In this document: positions 1 to 9,700 of the stretch, piece by piece | How positions within the stretch are numbered: position 1 is the stretch's first letter | Layout of the letters: every line of letters begins with the position of its first letter | Assembly (NCBI GenBank): GCA_026122225.1 | Contig: JANEZZ010002694.1 | Span: 1,054,001-1,118,000, forward strand | Source: Heloderma charlesbogerti | Taxonomy: Eukaryota; Chordata; Lepidosauria; Squamata; Helodermatidae | Reading direction: 5' to 3' | Length of the DNA: 64,000 nt | The notes under the pieces: generated by a model | What the model saw: the letters and a program-made list of their open reading frames with translations, nothing else | What the model was told of the DNA's origin: nothing | Databases searched by the model: none | Program-made: the position numbers and the translations under genes

Positions 1-125
1 AACTTGTGGCCCTCCAGATGTTTTGGATTACAACTCCCATCAGCCCTAGCCAACATAGCCAATGGTGAATGATCCTGGAAGCTCCAGGCCGAATCACCTT
101 GGGAGCTACAAGTTGCTCACCCCTG
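1..125. mobile_element. hAT-like hairpin MITE, cut by the window start
   Basis: It begins inside the AACTTGTGGCCCTCCAGATG arm, has the CAACTCCCATCAGCCCTAGC core, and ends CAAGTTGCTCACCCCTG, the inverted terminus of the CAGGGGTGGGCAAC-type element. The first terminal bases lie outside the window. Confidence 0.8.
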
Positions 126-224
126 GTTTAAAGGAAGGGGGAAAATAGAGGTAAGCCCCCCCCATTATTTTTTTCAGCTCCCAACTCTCCCCATATTGGG
201 ACAGGGTGCAAAATGGCACCCCCA

Positions 225-800
225 AATTAGACAAATCACTGATGGGGATGCCTTTGAAGGCTATCCGGACACTGCAATTGGCGCAGAACACAGGAACAGG
301 AGTACTGATGGTTCTTGCCAGTGTTGAAACAGCTTGAATCCCGTTTGATCTGGGCACAATTCAAAGTCTGATTATAACCTTTAAAGCCATGTTTAGCTCA
401 GGACCGGAGTACCTTAAGGACCGCCCTATGCCACATGAATCCTGCCTATGTGATAAGGTCTGCATCAGAGGCCCTCTTCTGGGTACCTCTGCTGTGAAAG
501 GATAGGCAGGTGGCAGGTGATTTAAAGTCCTTTCCAGGGACTTTGAAAGGCCCTCTCAGGGCTGCTTGGTTGGTTGGTGCCAGCTCTGATTAGTTTTAGG
601 TGCTGGGCTAAGAGTTCTTTTATTTGCCTAGGTCTTCAATTGATTTTAGAGATGTTGTTCTATGGTATATTCCACCAACTTTATTCATATTTTTAATGTT
701 TTTCTTTGTTTAATCCTGGTTTTGTGTTGTTTTGTTTTGTTTATAAGCCACTTTGGAAATGTCAATTTAAAAATTAGATAATTAATTAAACAAATTAAGG
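225..800 (+). mobile_element. L2-like LINE 3' fragment
   Basis: GGGCACAATTCAAAGT, then ACCTTTAAAGCCATG and CTTAAGGACCGCC, match the last coding part of the L2-type elements seen at 58180-58400 (WAQFKVL...YKTLYG). It is followed by an AT-rich 3' region ending in TAAGCCACTTTGGAAAT. It is decayed and non-coding. Confidence 0.7.
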
Positions 801-829
801 AAATTTCTCCCTCCTTCTTCTCTAGCTCC

Positions 830-1400
830 ATTATACCATGAGCATCTCTACACCAGCCTAAAATCCCACATTTAAAATGCGGCTTTCTGCTTCCATTTTA
901 AATGCAGGATCGCAGTAGACTCCCTTTACACATGCTTCCTGTCCCCCCTCCCCATTCCCCCTTATCTGAGTCTTCAATATGTTTAATTATACAACTGCTA
1001 GATGGCGCTGTGGTCTAGCTCCTCTTACTGCGGGTTTTCATGAGGGAACTCAAGCAGAACTCAAGCACGGTAATTTGATAGCTTATTATCTCTGATCTTT
1101 TAAAAAATGGAATAAAGGTCATTTAGAGTGCAATCCTATGCACGTTTAAACGAAAAAATTCCCATGGGGCTGGGGCATGCTGGGAATTGTAGGACTTATT
1201 TCTGTCTAAACTTGCATAGGATTGCATTCTTAGTGTGGGAAATGCCCTGGAGGTTGACAATGTCATCTAAAGGGCCCACAAACATCTGTGAGTAACCAAT
1301 CTCCATAGCAGGATAAAAGCTCCATATGGAGAAGCCCTTTGCACCTCTCATTCTTACTCTCAATTTGCCCACGTGATCTGCACATGACGCCAATAACAGC
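830..1400 (+). repeat. Unnamed repeat family R1, copy 1 (interrupted)
   Basis: Shares blocks with 4975-5260, 11360-11480 and 34800-35205. These are CCTTTACACAT followed by a C-rich run, ATTATACAACTGCTAGATGG, and (after a MITE at 1127-1229) GGGAAATGCCCTGGAGGTTG with ACAATGTCATCTAAAGG and ATAAAAGC. I do not recognise the family, and no coding potential is seen. Confidence 0.55.
1126..1229. mobile_element. Harbinger-like hairpin MITE (TTA-flanked)
   Basis: The inverted termini GAGTGCAATCCTATGC and GCATAGGATTGCATTC are flanked by TTA on both sides. The core GGGGCTGGGGCATGCTGGGA is shared with the near-perfect copy at 28926-29059, but one arm is shortened. It is inserted inside repeat R1. Confidence 0.7.
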
Positions 1401-1796
1401 TGAGGCAGCAGAATCAGAAGGTGTACTTGCATGCTATCTCCTATGGGCCTGAAATCAGGACATAAAAGTATGAATCAATGATTAGGTACCATCCAGCCTT
1501 TCACATAAAATAAATGTGCAATAATGTGTTGCTCATATGCATCTATACTTATTTAGTGTGCTAAAAAGACTAGATGCAAATGTGACCACAATCATTTGCC
1601 ATCCCATCTTGCTTCCAAGTGTGTCAGGCCTGAGTTTTTTTCCCTGTAGCCTCCCCTCAGGGATTTTGAGTCTTAAGGGGACATAACCATTCACTGTAGG
1701 ATTAGTGAACTGGAGCAGAGAGTTAGTAAAGAGACAGTGAAACTTGTGATAGGTAGGAGAAGGTAGGAAAGGAGAGGAGAAATATTTATTTAAGCT

Positions 1797-2016
1797 GTTT
1801 GGTGGGCTGGGGAAAACGCAGGCATGATTGCAATGTGAAAGGCGGTGAACAACAACCCTCCTCTCCCCATGAGTGTGTGTGTGTGTATTTGAGTGTGAGA
1901 TGGGGTGCGGAGTACATTGGCCCAACCCATCATTTGCTCCTATTATGTACACTGGCATGCAGCCTCCAACCACCCATCCACCGGCTCACGTGGCCCTTGG
2001 GGGCAAAAAAGTTGTC
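1797..2016. mobile_element. Possible hAT-type element with GT-rich interior
   Basis: The right end reads GGGGGCAAAAAAGTTGTCTC then CCTG, and the interior has a GT run (1873-1889). The same layout occurs at about 41990-42209 and 53140-53388. The left end is not clear. Confidence 0.4.
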
Positions 2017-2519
2017 TCCCTGTTAATGAAGAAATACAACAAGGACAGGCCAAGGAGTGTGTGTCACTCTGTCTCATGGCGTTTAGAGTTCTGAACTGTG
2101 GAACCCTCCAGTCTTTCAATTACATTGCTAAAAACAAGTTTGCCTGGTTGTTGTTGGAGGCGATGTTTGGTCTTCCAGTTGTTGTTCTGACAGTTTATTT
2201 TCCTGATCTTAAGATTTGGCTAGTATTGTATGTATGCTCTAATGTTTAATTACCCATGGAATTGGGGTTGGGAAAGGCCAATAATGAATTCAGGAAAGTT
2301 GCTGCCTAAAGACCAAATGAAGCGCATGAAGAGTGCTCTCCAATAGCCAATAGTAGGCCAGCCCTGTCATTGGTGCAGGGACTAAAGCCAGGTAACACCT
2401 AGTTATTTTTCTTCAAAACAGATTGCAAGCCTTTTCTTCCAGCTGGCTCCTAGTGCAGCAACGTTGCCCTTTTCCATGTGTTTCCAATATGTGTTTCTTG
2501 TACACAGTCACTGAGGCCA

Positions 2520-2830
2520 TTCAGACAACATGCTAACCCACATTCAGTGGTTGAGTGTGGCTGTTGTTGAGTCATGGGTTGTTTGTTGAATGTGGGTTAA
2601 CATGTTGTCTGAATGTCTGCAGCGTGGCTTGTTAACCATGAAATGTGACTTGTTAACCACCCTGAACAACCTAACAACAAACCATGGGTTCTCAAGGTGG
2701 CTTCTTTAAGAAAAATAATCCACATTAACAACCCTGATGAAAATGTCCTAGGTTCAGACAGCACGCTAACCCATGGTTCAACAAACAACCCACACTCAAT
2801 CACTGAGTGTGGGTTAGCGTGTTGTGTTAA
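2520..2830. mobile_element. Palindromic non-autonomous DNA transposon
   Basis: Two related inverted-repeat units. The first pairs 2520-2546 (TTCAGACAACATGCTAACCC...) with 2587-2613. The second pairs TTCAGACAGCACGCTAACCC at 2753 with the sequence ending near 2827. It is rich in AACCCA/TGGGTT words shared with other palindromes in the window. No ORF of interest. Confidence 0.65.
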
Positions 2831-3068
2831 CAGCCCCATTCCCTCCCACAGAAATCAATACTGAGAATGGATAAACATGCTGAAAATAAGTTGGCTTAAA
2901 CTTTAAAAAGTAAGAGAATGGGCCATGGCAAAGTAGCTTGTCCCCTTGCCCTGGGATTTAACACCTTCTATGGAGACCTGAGAAGGAGTCTCACACCCTG
3001 AAGCTTTGGGTGAAACCTAAGATGTGACAACTTTACTAGAGACTGGTCTTGCTCTGAAATTCTTCAAG

Positions 3069-3498
3069 GGTGCAATCCTATGGCCGCTAGACAGCAACTA
3101 GACAGCCATAGGATTCGTCAGTTTTCAGGAACTGACCTCGGAGCCCATGCTCCAAGGACGATTCCCAGAAAATCGTCTCCCCACCCCTGCCACCTTGTAG
3201 GCGGTGCAGATGGTCTTGGGCTCTGCGCTCATAAGAGCAGCATGGAACAACTGCTCTTATGAGGGGAGGGGAGGGGACCTCAGAAGGGCTGGTACAACGC
3301 TTCCTATATGTCATCCAGCTGCCCCTGCCACTCCGAAGCACTGCTGCAAGACAGCCGAAATTGGCTGTCTAGCCGCAAATGCAGGGCGGCCGGAGCGTGG
3401 AGGTGAAGATCCCCTCTGCACTCTGCTGGCCCTGCATTGGATAGGCGGTCACTTCTGTGTTCAGAGGCGGCCGCCTATCCCCATAGGATTGCCCCCTT
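3069..3498. mobile_element. TIR element with GGGTGCAATCCTATGG ends
   Basis: GGGTGCAATCCTATGGCCGC at the left and GGCCGCCTATCCCCATAGGA then TTGCCCCC at the right are inverted, about 430 bp apart. The flanks TTCAA/TTCAT could be a short target duplication. The termini resemble those of the 134-bp hairpin at 28926, suggesting a longer relative. Confidence 0.55.
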
Positions 3499-3879
3499 CA
3501 TCTCTTCTTAACCAGGAACAACTGAACTTCAGAATGAAGAAACCCAAATCAATTATAATCCAGGAATATATTTTAAAATGGTTATTTTGTCTTTGCTTAC
3601 CATGATGCTGACAGGAACCTTAAATTGCAGCTCCCGCTCTTCTCTTCTGAATTTGACTGCTGCCATTTTTGGCTGACCTATCAAGCCCTTTCGCTCCCAG
3701 CAGCCTTGCTTGCTCAAAGATATTAATTTGTCCAACAACACTGCAATGCATTGAAACTGCTCCTACTGTTGTGAATCAAGTTGCCTGAGAAAGCTGATCT
3801 CGGTTACCTAACACTGGATTGTGACAGTGCATGAGCGATATCATGAGTGAGGTACACCCAGTAGTCATTGTTCTGGCAA

Positions 3880-4040
3880 AGTTACATCACCAACTCTTCC
3901 TTGTATTGCTTTTTATTGTTATTGTAGTTGAAATAGTTTTTCATAGTGTATTTTAAATGTGATTTTTAGTATTTCTATGTAAACCGCTCAGAGATTTTAT
4001 TACATTAAGTGGTGTATAAGTATTATTAATAATTACTAAA
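3880..4040 (+). mobile_element. L2-like LINE 3' tail
   Basis: T-rich sequence, then TGTAAACCGCTCAGAGATTT and GTGGTGTATAAGTATTATTA, the usual end of L2-type elements in this window. Only the last ~150 bp are present. Confidence 0.55.
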
Positions 4041-4081
4041 ATGAATACATAAACCATTCATATTTCCCTTTTGTCTTTCAG

Positions 4082-4164
4082 GCAGCACAGTTCGTCTTTG
4101 AAACAGAAAGGCTAACAGAACAGCGCAGCTACCAAAGAGTCAATCATAAATAGTAACTTTACAG
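4082..4164 (+). other. TMEM40: Possible TMEM40 5' non-coding exon
   Basis: A pyrimidine-rich tract ending TTTGTCTTTCAG is followed by 83 nt and then ACAG/GTCAGT, which looks like an internal exon. It has stops in frame and no useful ATG, so it would be 5' UTR spliced to the exon at 6657. The support is splice-site pattern only. No promoter upstream could be identified. Confidence 0.3.
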
Positions 4165-4487
4165 GTCAGTTGGTGTTTTTCCCCCCCCACTACTCTGCAT
4201 TGTTTTCTTTCAGGCACATGACAGTCATTTACTTGCGGGTATGGAATTTAGTTTAAGGCATATTTAATCGTTTCAGAGAAGTAGTTTTCCACAATGACTT
4301 TCTGCAATCACCATATAGGGGGAATCAAATGGAAGTAGGTCTCGGAAGGACTCTACAATCAATGCTTGCAGGACAAACCACAAGCCAGCATGTCCAACAG
4401 GCATCAACCATAGACGCCATAATGCACTTCAGACAGTCTAAGACCACTTGATCACAAAAGTCAATACAAAAAAGGAAGCTTGCTTAA

Positions 4488-4567
4488 CAGTGCAATGTCT
4501 ACTCAGATGTCCCACTGAATTCAGTGGGACTTACTTCCAGGTCAAAAGATATAGGATTGCTGCCTTG
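4488..4567. mobile_element. Short MITE with CCCACTGAATTCAGTGGG core
   Basis: AGTGCAATGTCTACTCAGAT and a central palindrome TCCCACTGAATTCAGTGGGA followed by CTTACTTCC and ATAGGATTGCTG. Termini are degenerate. It belongs to the small palindromic MITE group common through the window. Confidence 0.5.
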
Positions 4568-4695
4568 ATCAGCCTGCTGTCAAATGAAAATGGCACTTAT
4601 GGCTGCATACAAAAAGAACTATAGGGGAAAATAAAAATTCAGTGCAGTCTAAGTCTTTAACTTAAGTGTGTCTTTAATCCAATTTTAATAGCCTG

Positions 4696-4731
4696 TTAAT
4701 ATTAATATTAATATTGATATTAATATTAATT
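4696..4731. repeat. (TTAATA)n microsatellite
   Basis: Tandem TTAATA-type units with one interruption (GATATT). Confidence 0.8.
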
Positions 4732-4974
4732 TGGCTTTTGTCTATGAAAGCGTAGGCAACACAATAAATTAGTTGCTACACAGATTAACTGTCATTTTTC
4801 TGGAAGCCTATTGTTTTGAAAATTGTACAGTGTGCAAGTGAATAGATACATAAGGATTGAAAATATGTATCTTTAAATTCTCACTTAAGACTTAATTATC
4901 TTTTCTAAATGACACTGTTAATCTGCTGTAATCTGCTGTATCTACTTTTGGTTTTGTTGCAGAATTGAGATCAG

Positions 4975-5260
4975 AGCTGTATACGAAGAGCCTTTCCTTT
5001 TCTGCTTTTCCCCTATATAACCTCTAGGTAGCACTGTGCTATAGTGGAATAATGCAGTTACACAAGTAGGAAAATATGTTTTCTTTTGCTTTTAGAAATA
5101 ATACTCCATATTCTCTGCACTAAAAAAAGTCAGGAAAGTGCTCTTAAAAAACAGAAGTAAAACTGAATGGTTATGATGTCATGTAAAGCACCCATAAACA
5201 ACCATAAGGAATGATGAGCACACAATAAGTGCCTTGTGTACAAAAGCTCTCTAATACTGA
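4975..5260 (+). repeat. Unnamed repeat family R1, copy 2
   Basis: GGTAGCACTGTGCTATAGTG then GAATAATGCAGTTACACAAG aligns with ATTATGCAATTACACAAG at 34994. Downstream, GATGTCATGTAAAGCACCC and AATGATGAGCACACAATAA align with the 3' part of the copy near 35115-35180. Confidence 0.55.
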
Positions 5261-5384
5261 GATTTCATAGCCATTACTACGTATTATCTTCCATGTAAAT
5301 AAGGTGCCATCAACTTTCCCTTTCACTGTCAAATTATTTTTCTCTATTTCTTTAAGAGTTTTTAATGTCACTTTTCAAAACTAA

Positions 5385-5620
5385 AAATTTCTCAAAGTGG
5401 CTCACAATCAAGAAATAATACAATACATCTTCCAATTATTAATTCCATTAACAATGTTAAAATAACCGATTACCCTAACAGTTAAAAAAATCAGGATAAA
5501 ACACATCAAACATCAAAACATGAGCTTAGCTGCCAATCTAAATTACTCCAAAATGAGAACAGTTAAACCAACCCTACCCACATCAAAGGTGGATTGAAAC
5601 AAGAATGTCTTCAGGGCATA
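5385..5620 (-). mobile_element. L2/CR1-type LINE 3' end, reverse orientation
   Basis: CTCAAAGTGGCTCACAATCA is the reverse complement of a typical LINE 3' tail (TGATTGTGAGCCACTTTGAG). The A-rich body that follows matches the reverse of the T-rich 3' region. Confidence 0.5.
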
Positions 5621-5716
5621 TTTAATATGCTTTTATAACCATTCTCACATACCATTTATCAATACTGCTTCTAAGATATTAATGACATATTTGCTAGACA
5701 AATATAATTACTATTC

Positions 5717-6050
5717 AGACAGGGCCTTCTTAGTGGCTGCACCAATATTGTGGTATACATTGAACCATGAAGTTCTGGTGGCCCCCTCTCTGACTGGCTT
5801 TTGCTGCCTAGTAAAGACATTTTATTCCAGCAGCTTTTTGTTTTTTTAAGTACTGATGTTTTATTTAAAGTTATGTGTTAACTGTGGTCTCTGGCCTTCA
5901 TATTTTACTTTGTCTTTTATATTTTTTTGTATTTTTACTAAATATATTGTTTTATTACAGTTTTAAATTGTTGTAAGCCCCTCTAAGTGGTGCATGGGCA
6001 CTAGAAGGGTGGGATAGAAATCTCTATATAAAATTAAAAAGAAAGAAAAT
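5717..6050 (+). mobile_element. L2-like LINE 3' end
   Basis: CAGGGCCTTCTTAGTGGCTG and TTTTATTCCAGCAGC correspond to the [10 protein letters not shown]...FLFQQ end of the L2 ORF (compare 58340-58460). A T-rich 3' UTR and AGGGTGGGATAGAAAT follow. It converges with the - strand piece at 5385-5620. Confidence 0.65.
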
Positions 6051-6656
6051 ATATTTAAAATAAGGTTTAATTGTCTAGCTAGCAACATATCAGATAATCC
6101 AAAGTGTTTTTCCCCTAGCCCTTCGCATGTCACTTGATATGTTGCTTTATAGCAACCTTATTTGAAAATCATAGGATGCTCATGTGATGTCATGATATAC
6201 TAGATAATATAAGTGCACAGAATTGGTGCTGGGGGAATATGATTCTCATAACTATTAGGTCTATTTCTGATTTGGTTAGAAAGGATCTATTAGAGTCTAA
6301 TGACCTACAGTGTAAAGTTTCAAAGACATTCTTTTTGTGAGGGCTAATACAATTCACAGTTCCTCTCTTCCATGTATAAAACAATTGAACTGGTTCCTTT
6401 TGTGCACTTCAGGCCACAAGAGATGTATCAGATCAGGCTCTCAAAGGGAATGGATCCTCTGGAGTTGTAGTGTCTACTTCAATTCAGTTCCATGGGACTA
6501 TGATGTTTGGAAACAAGGGACAATATTTTAGAATAAGAAAAGTCCCTTCAACTTTTGAAAACTTGCACACTATTTTATTACTTTAATTGGCCAACTATGG
6601 ATTTTGGAACTTTTCTTCTGATCTAATACAGCTACTTTTCCTTTTTGTTTTTACAG
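6051..6656. other. No recognisable feature (TMEM40 5' intron)
   Basis: AT-rich, no coding potential and no repeat that I can name. Confidence 0.6.
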
Positions 6657-6713
6657 GCACAGCAATGAATAACTCAAATTCCTCTGCTTCAGTTCCTACA
6701 GCAAAACAGCAAG
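6657..6713 (+). CDS. TMEM40: TMEM40 coding exon 1 (start codon at 6665)
   Basis: Acceptor TTTTTACAG, 8 nt of 5' UTR, then ATG at 6665-6667. It encodes 16 residues rich in Ser and Asn (MNNSNSSASVPTAKQQ) and ends in phase 1 at the donor GTAATG. Upstream frames do not extend this reading frame through the acceptor with another ATG, so this ATG is the best start. Confidence 0.75.
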
Positions 6714-9700
6714 GTAATGTAAAGGGGAGGGGGGCTAAACTAGTATGTTGTGTTGGGTCAAACAGAAATTATTGTGTTGGTAAATTAACCACCACCACCC
6801 ATCCCCCCTAAGCATCATTCCCATATGGAAGGCAAGCTTTATATATTTTGTGTTCTTGGCTGTGCCAAAGTGACATTTTTAAAGAAATAGACACCCATTT
6901 TGTTTCTGCTTATTTTTCTGTAAGCATTTGCGGAGGGGCTGGGGTGCTATTTCTGAACCAAAGTCCTAAGTAGTTTAGGACAAGCCTGTACGTTGACAGC
7001 CTGCTTTTGGCTGTCACACATTATCTTGTGTGATAATGATAAGTACAGCCACTTATATAAAGCCAATGTCAAATGGGAATTGTAGCATTTGGCACACTGG
7101 CAGTGCGATTCACTTGTGACAATAGTGTTTAGGTGCTCATGCATCAGCTCCGTTCTTAGCAGGTGTATATAGTTGTGTAAATAATACCCTCCTTCCTCAG
7201 CGGTTCATCATCAATACAGTAAGTAAATCCTTGATGTTATTTTATCTCTATAATTTAACAGGCAGGAAACAAAAACGAGGTAAAAGAACCGAATCACAAG
7301 AAGGAAGTGAGAATGAAAGTTCTTTTGCAGAGCTTCCCACAGAGAGTCAGTTGCAAGGTCATTATGCCTTTATTTCTTGAGGGACATGGGTTTCAAGCAG
7401 CCTTCCCTATGTTTTGGAGTATGACTCCTAGGACTGCTGACCATTGGCCATGCTGGCTGGGGCTGATGGGAGGTGAAGTCTAAAACATCTGGAGGGCACC
7501 AGCTTGGGGAAGGCTGGTTTAGAGCATTGGTCTTCAACCTGACAAGACTTGGGAACTATCTCAAGCGCCAGCCTTCAGTGAGGAACCCACTGTCAAGTTT
7601 TAACTTGAATGCAAGATAAGAACAGGATACTTTTATCTTAAAGTCAAAGACGGGTACACAGCGCAATAGCTGCTCAGTCTCTGTACCTGGAGGCAAAGGC
7701 GTGCTGGGGACGTTTGGGGAAGGGAGTCCTCCCTCAAGAAACATTTTCTTGGTTCTTCATCAGCCTTCACACCTAGTGCCCCCCAGACGTGTTGGCCTAC
7801 TGCTCCCTTCCCCCCACCCCAGCCAGCAGCAGGTAGCTGATCTAGATGGTGTGTACACACCATGGGGCAGGAGGAGGTGGATGAGGAAGCGGCAGGTGGT
7901 TCAGCAGTGGGCCGCACATAACCCAGCCTTGGCTTGGGCTGTTGTCCCCGGAGAGCTCATCAGCCCCCTTGTGGAAATAGCAGCATTTTTCCATCTTAAC
8001 CTTCCTATAACCCCAATGGCTGAGTTCAGATGTACTAAGCTGAAACAGAGGGAGCTTTCACAAACATTTTACCTTGGCCCAGCCATCCACCACAAACGGC
8101 ACTCACCTTTTTCAGTGATTTGGGTGGGGTCAAAAGAGGGCATCAGAGATATCACCCCTACAGCCCAGACATACATCCAGTGCTCCCCTTCCCAGAATCT
8201 CCAGAGTAAGCCACTCTGCAGCCCCAGTTTGCTGCTACTTTGCACCCATTTCTTTGTCTCAAATTAGCCTTTTTCTAGCAACAGGCTCCACAAGCAGGGT
8301 GCTGAGCTCTTCAGCAGCGTTCCACAGGAAATGTATTACATTTCCGCCCCTCTCCTCCTGAGGACTTGCCCCTTGAAGATTTTTCCGGTTTTGACCGTGT
8401 AAAACAGGTGTTTCTGGTGGTACAATTTTCTTCATATAAAGATCCTGTTGTCATTTCCCAAATATTTTTCATTTGAAAAAGCTTCCCTGCTTTTACACCA
8501 ACATAAATTTGAGTGCGTTAGAAATGTAAACTAACAAACAGTAATTTTATCTATTCTGTGTCTGCACGTCATTTTTAGATCAACCCAAAGAAGTAATTCC
8601 ATACCATGAAACAGGTAAGTGATCTAACATTGCAAGCAGTGCTGATTCATTCCAGACCTTGGAGGCCCTTGGGCAAGATGCTCTGAGGGGGGGGCCACCT
8701 CTGTACCCACTGCCCATTTTCTCACCTCTCCTCTGGACACAATTGGCACCTCCTCAGAGAGAGAGAGAGAGAGAGAACAAGGCACATGGGGGTTACTGTT
8801 TCCGCACCGTGGTCTTCTCACTGCTCGCTTAAGGCAAATGGGCAAGCAGCAACAGCACAGAGGAGGAACAGCAGGCCCAGGAGATCAGCATTGGGCCCTC
8901 TACTGGGGTGCAGGCCTCAGCAGGTGCCCAACGGATGCCAACCCGTGGCACCGCACAGATCACAATTCTCCGCAGCTTGGTATTGATCCAGGGTCTGACT
9001 ACGATAAACATGTATAACAAAGTCCTGCTGCTGCTGTTGTTTAATGAAAAAAGAAAAGCCTCTGGGAAGTTCAGTTTGAAACAGAAAGGCCTTGGTAGGG
9101 AAAGGCCTGTTCTCCACCCATCACAGCAATTCCGCTGGTACATCTGGGGTGTTGTGCCATCATGGTGGCCATGTAGCGAGGCTTCCATCAAGCCCTGTAG
9201 CCCCTCTGCTGGTGGGCCTTCAGTACAGGATTACATCCCAAGAGAAGTGGGCACTAACATATGGGGTTCCATAACAAAATGTTATGGAGTTCTGTCATTA
9301 AAAATAATAATAATAATAATAATAATAATCCACACACACTCTCATAATTTATCACTAAGTTCAGTACCAGGTCAAATGCTGTGAGAATTCTAGAAAGAAT
9401 AGAAAATCCACATTCGCCACTGATTGTAGAACTACTTAATGGAAAAGCCCTTTTCAGAAAGGCGTTAAAAACAACACACAAGGAGAGGGAGCGCTCTAGC
9501 CAAGAGCCTTCATGGGTACAGGAGACTCTCCTCTTCACAAAGCTCCCCTCCACTAGTAGAGAGCAAAGAACATGGTGGCAGAGGGTGGGGCTAGAGTGTG
9601 TTTGTTTTGACCCCTTTCTTAACATCTGAATAGGACTACCCAACCCAAATAAATTAAAGACAGGAGACTGCATTACTTGTTGTTTTTTTTGCATGTACAA

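Noticed and set aside
7701..8267. 188-residue open frame on +
   Set aside because: No recognisable domain, biased composition, lies wholly in a TMEM40 intron and has no splice or promoter support.
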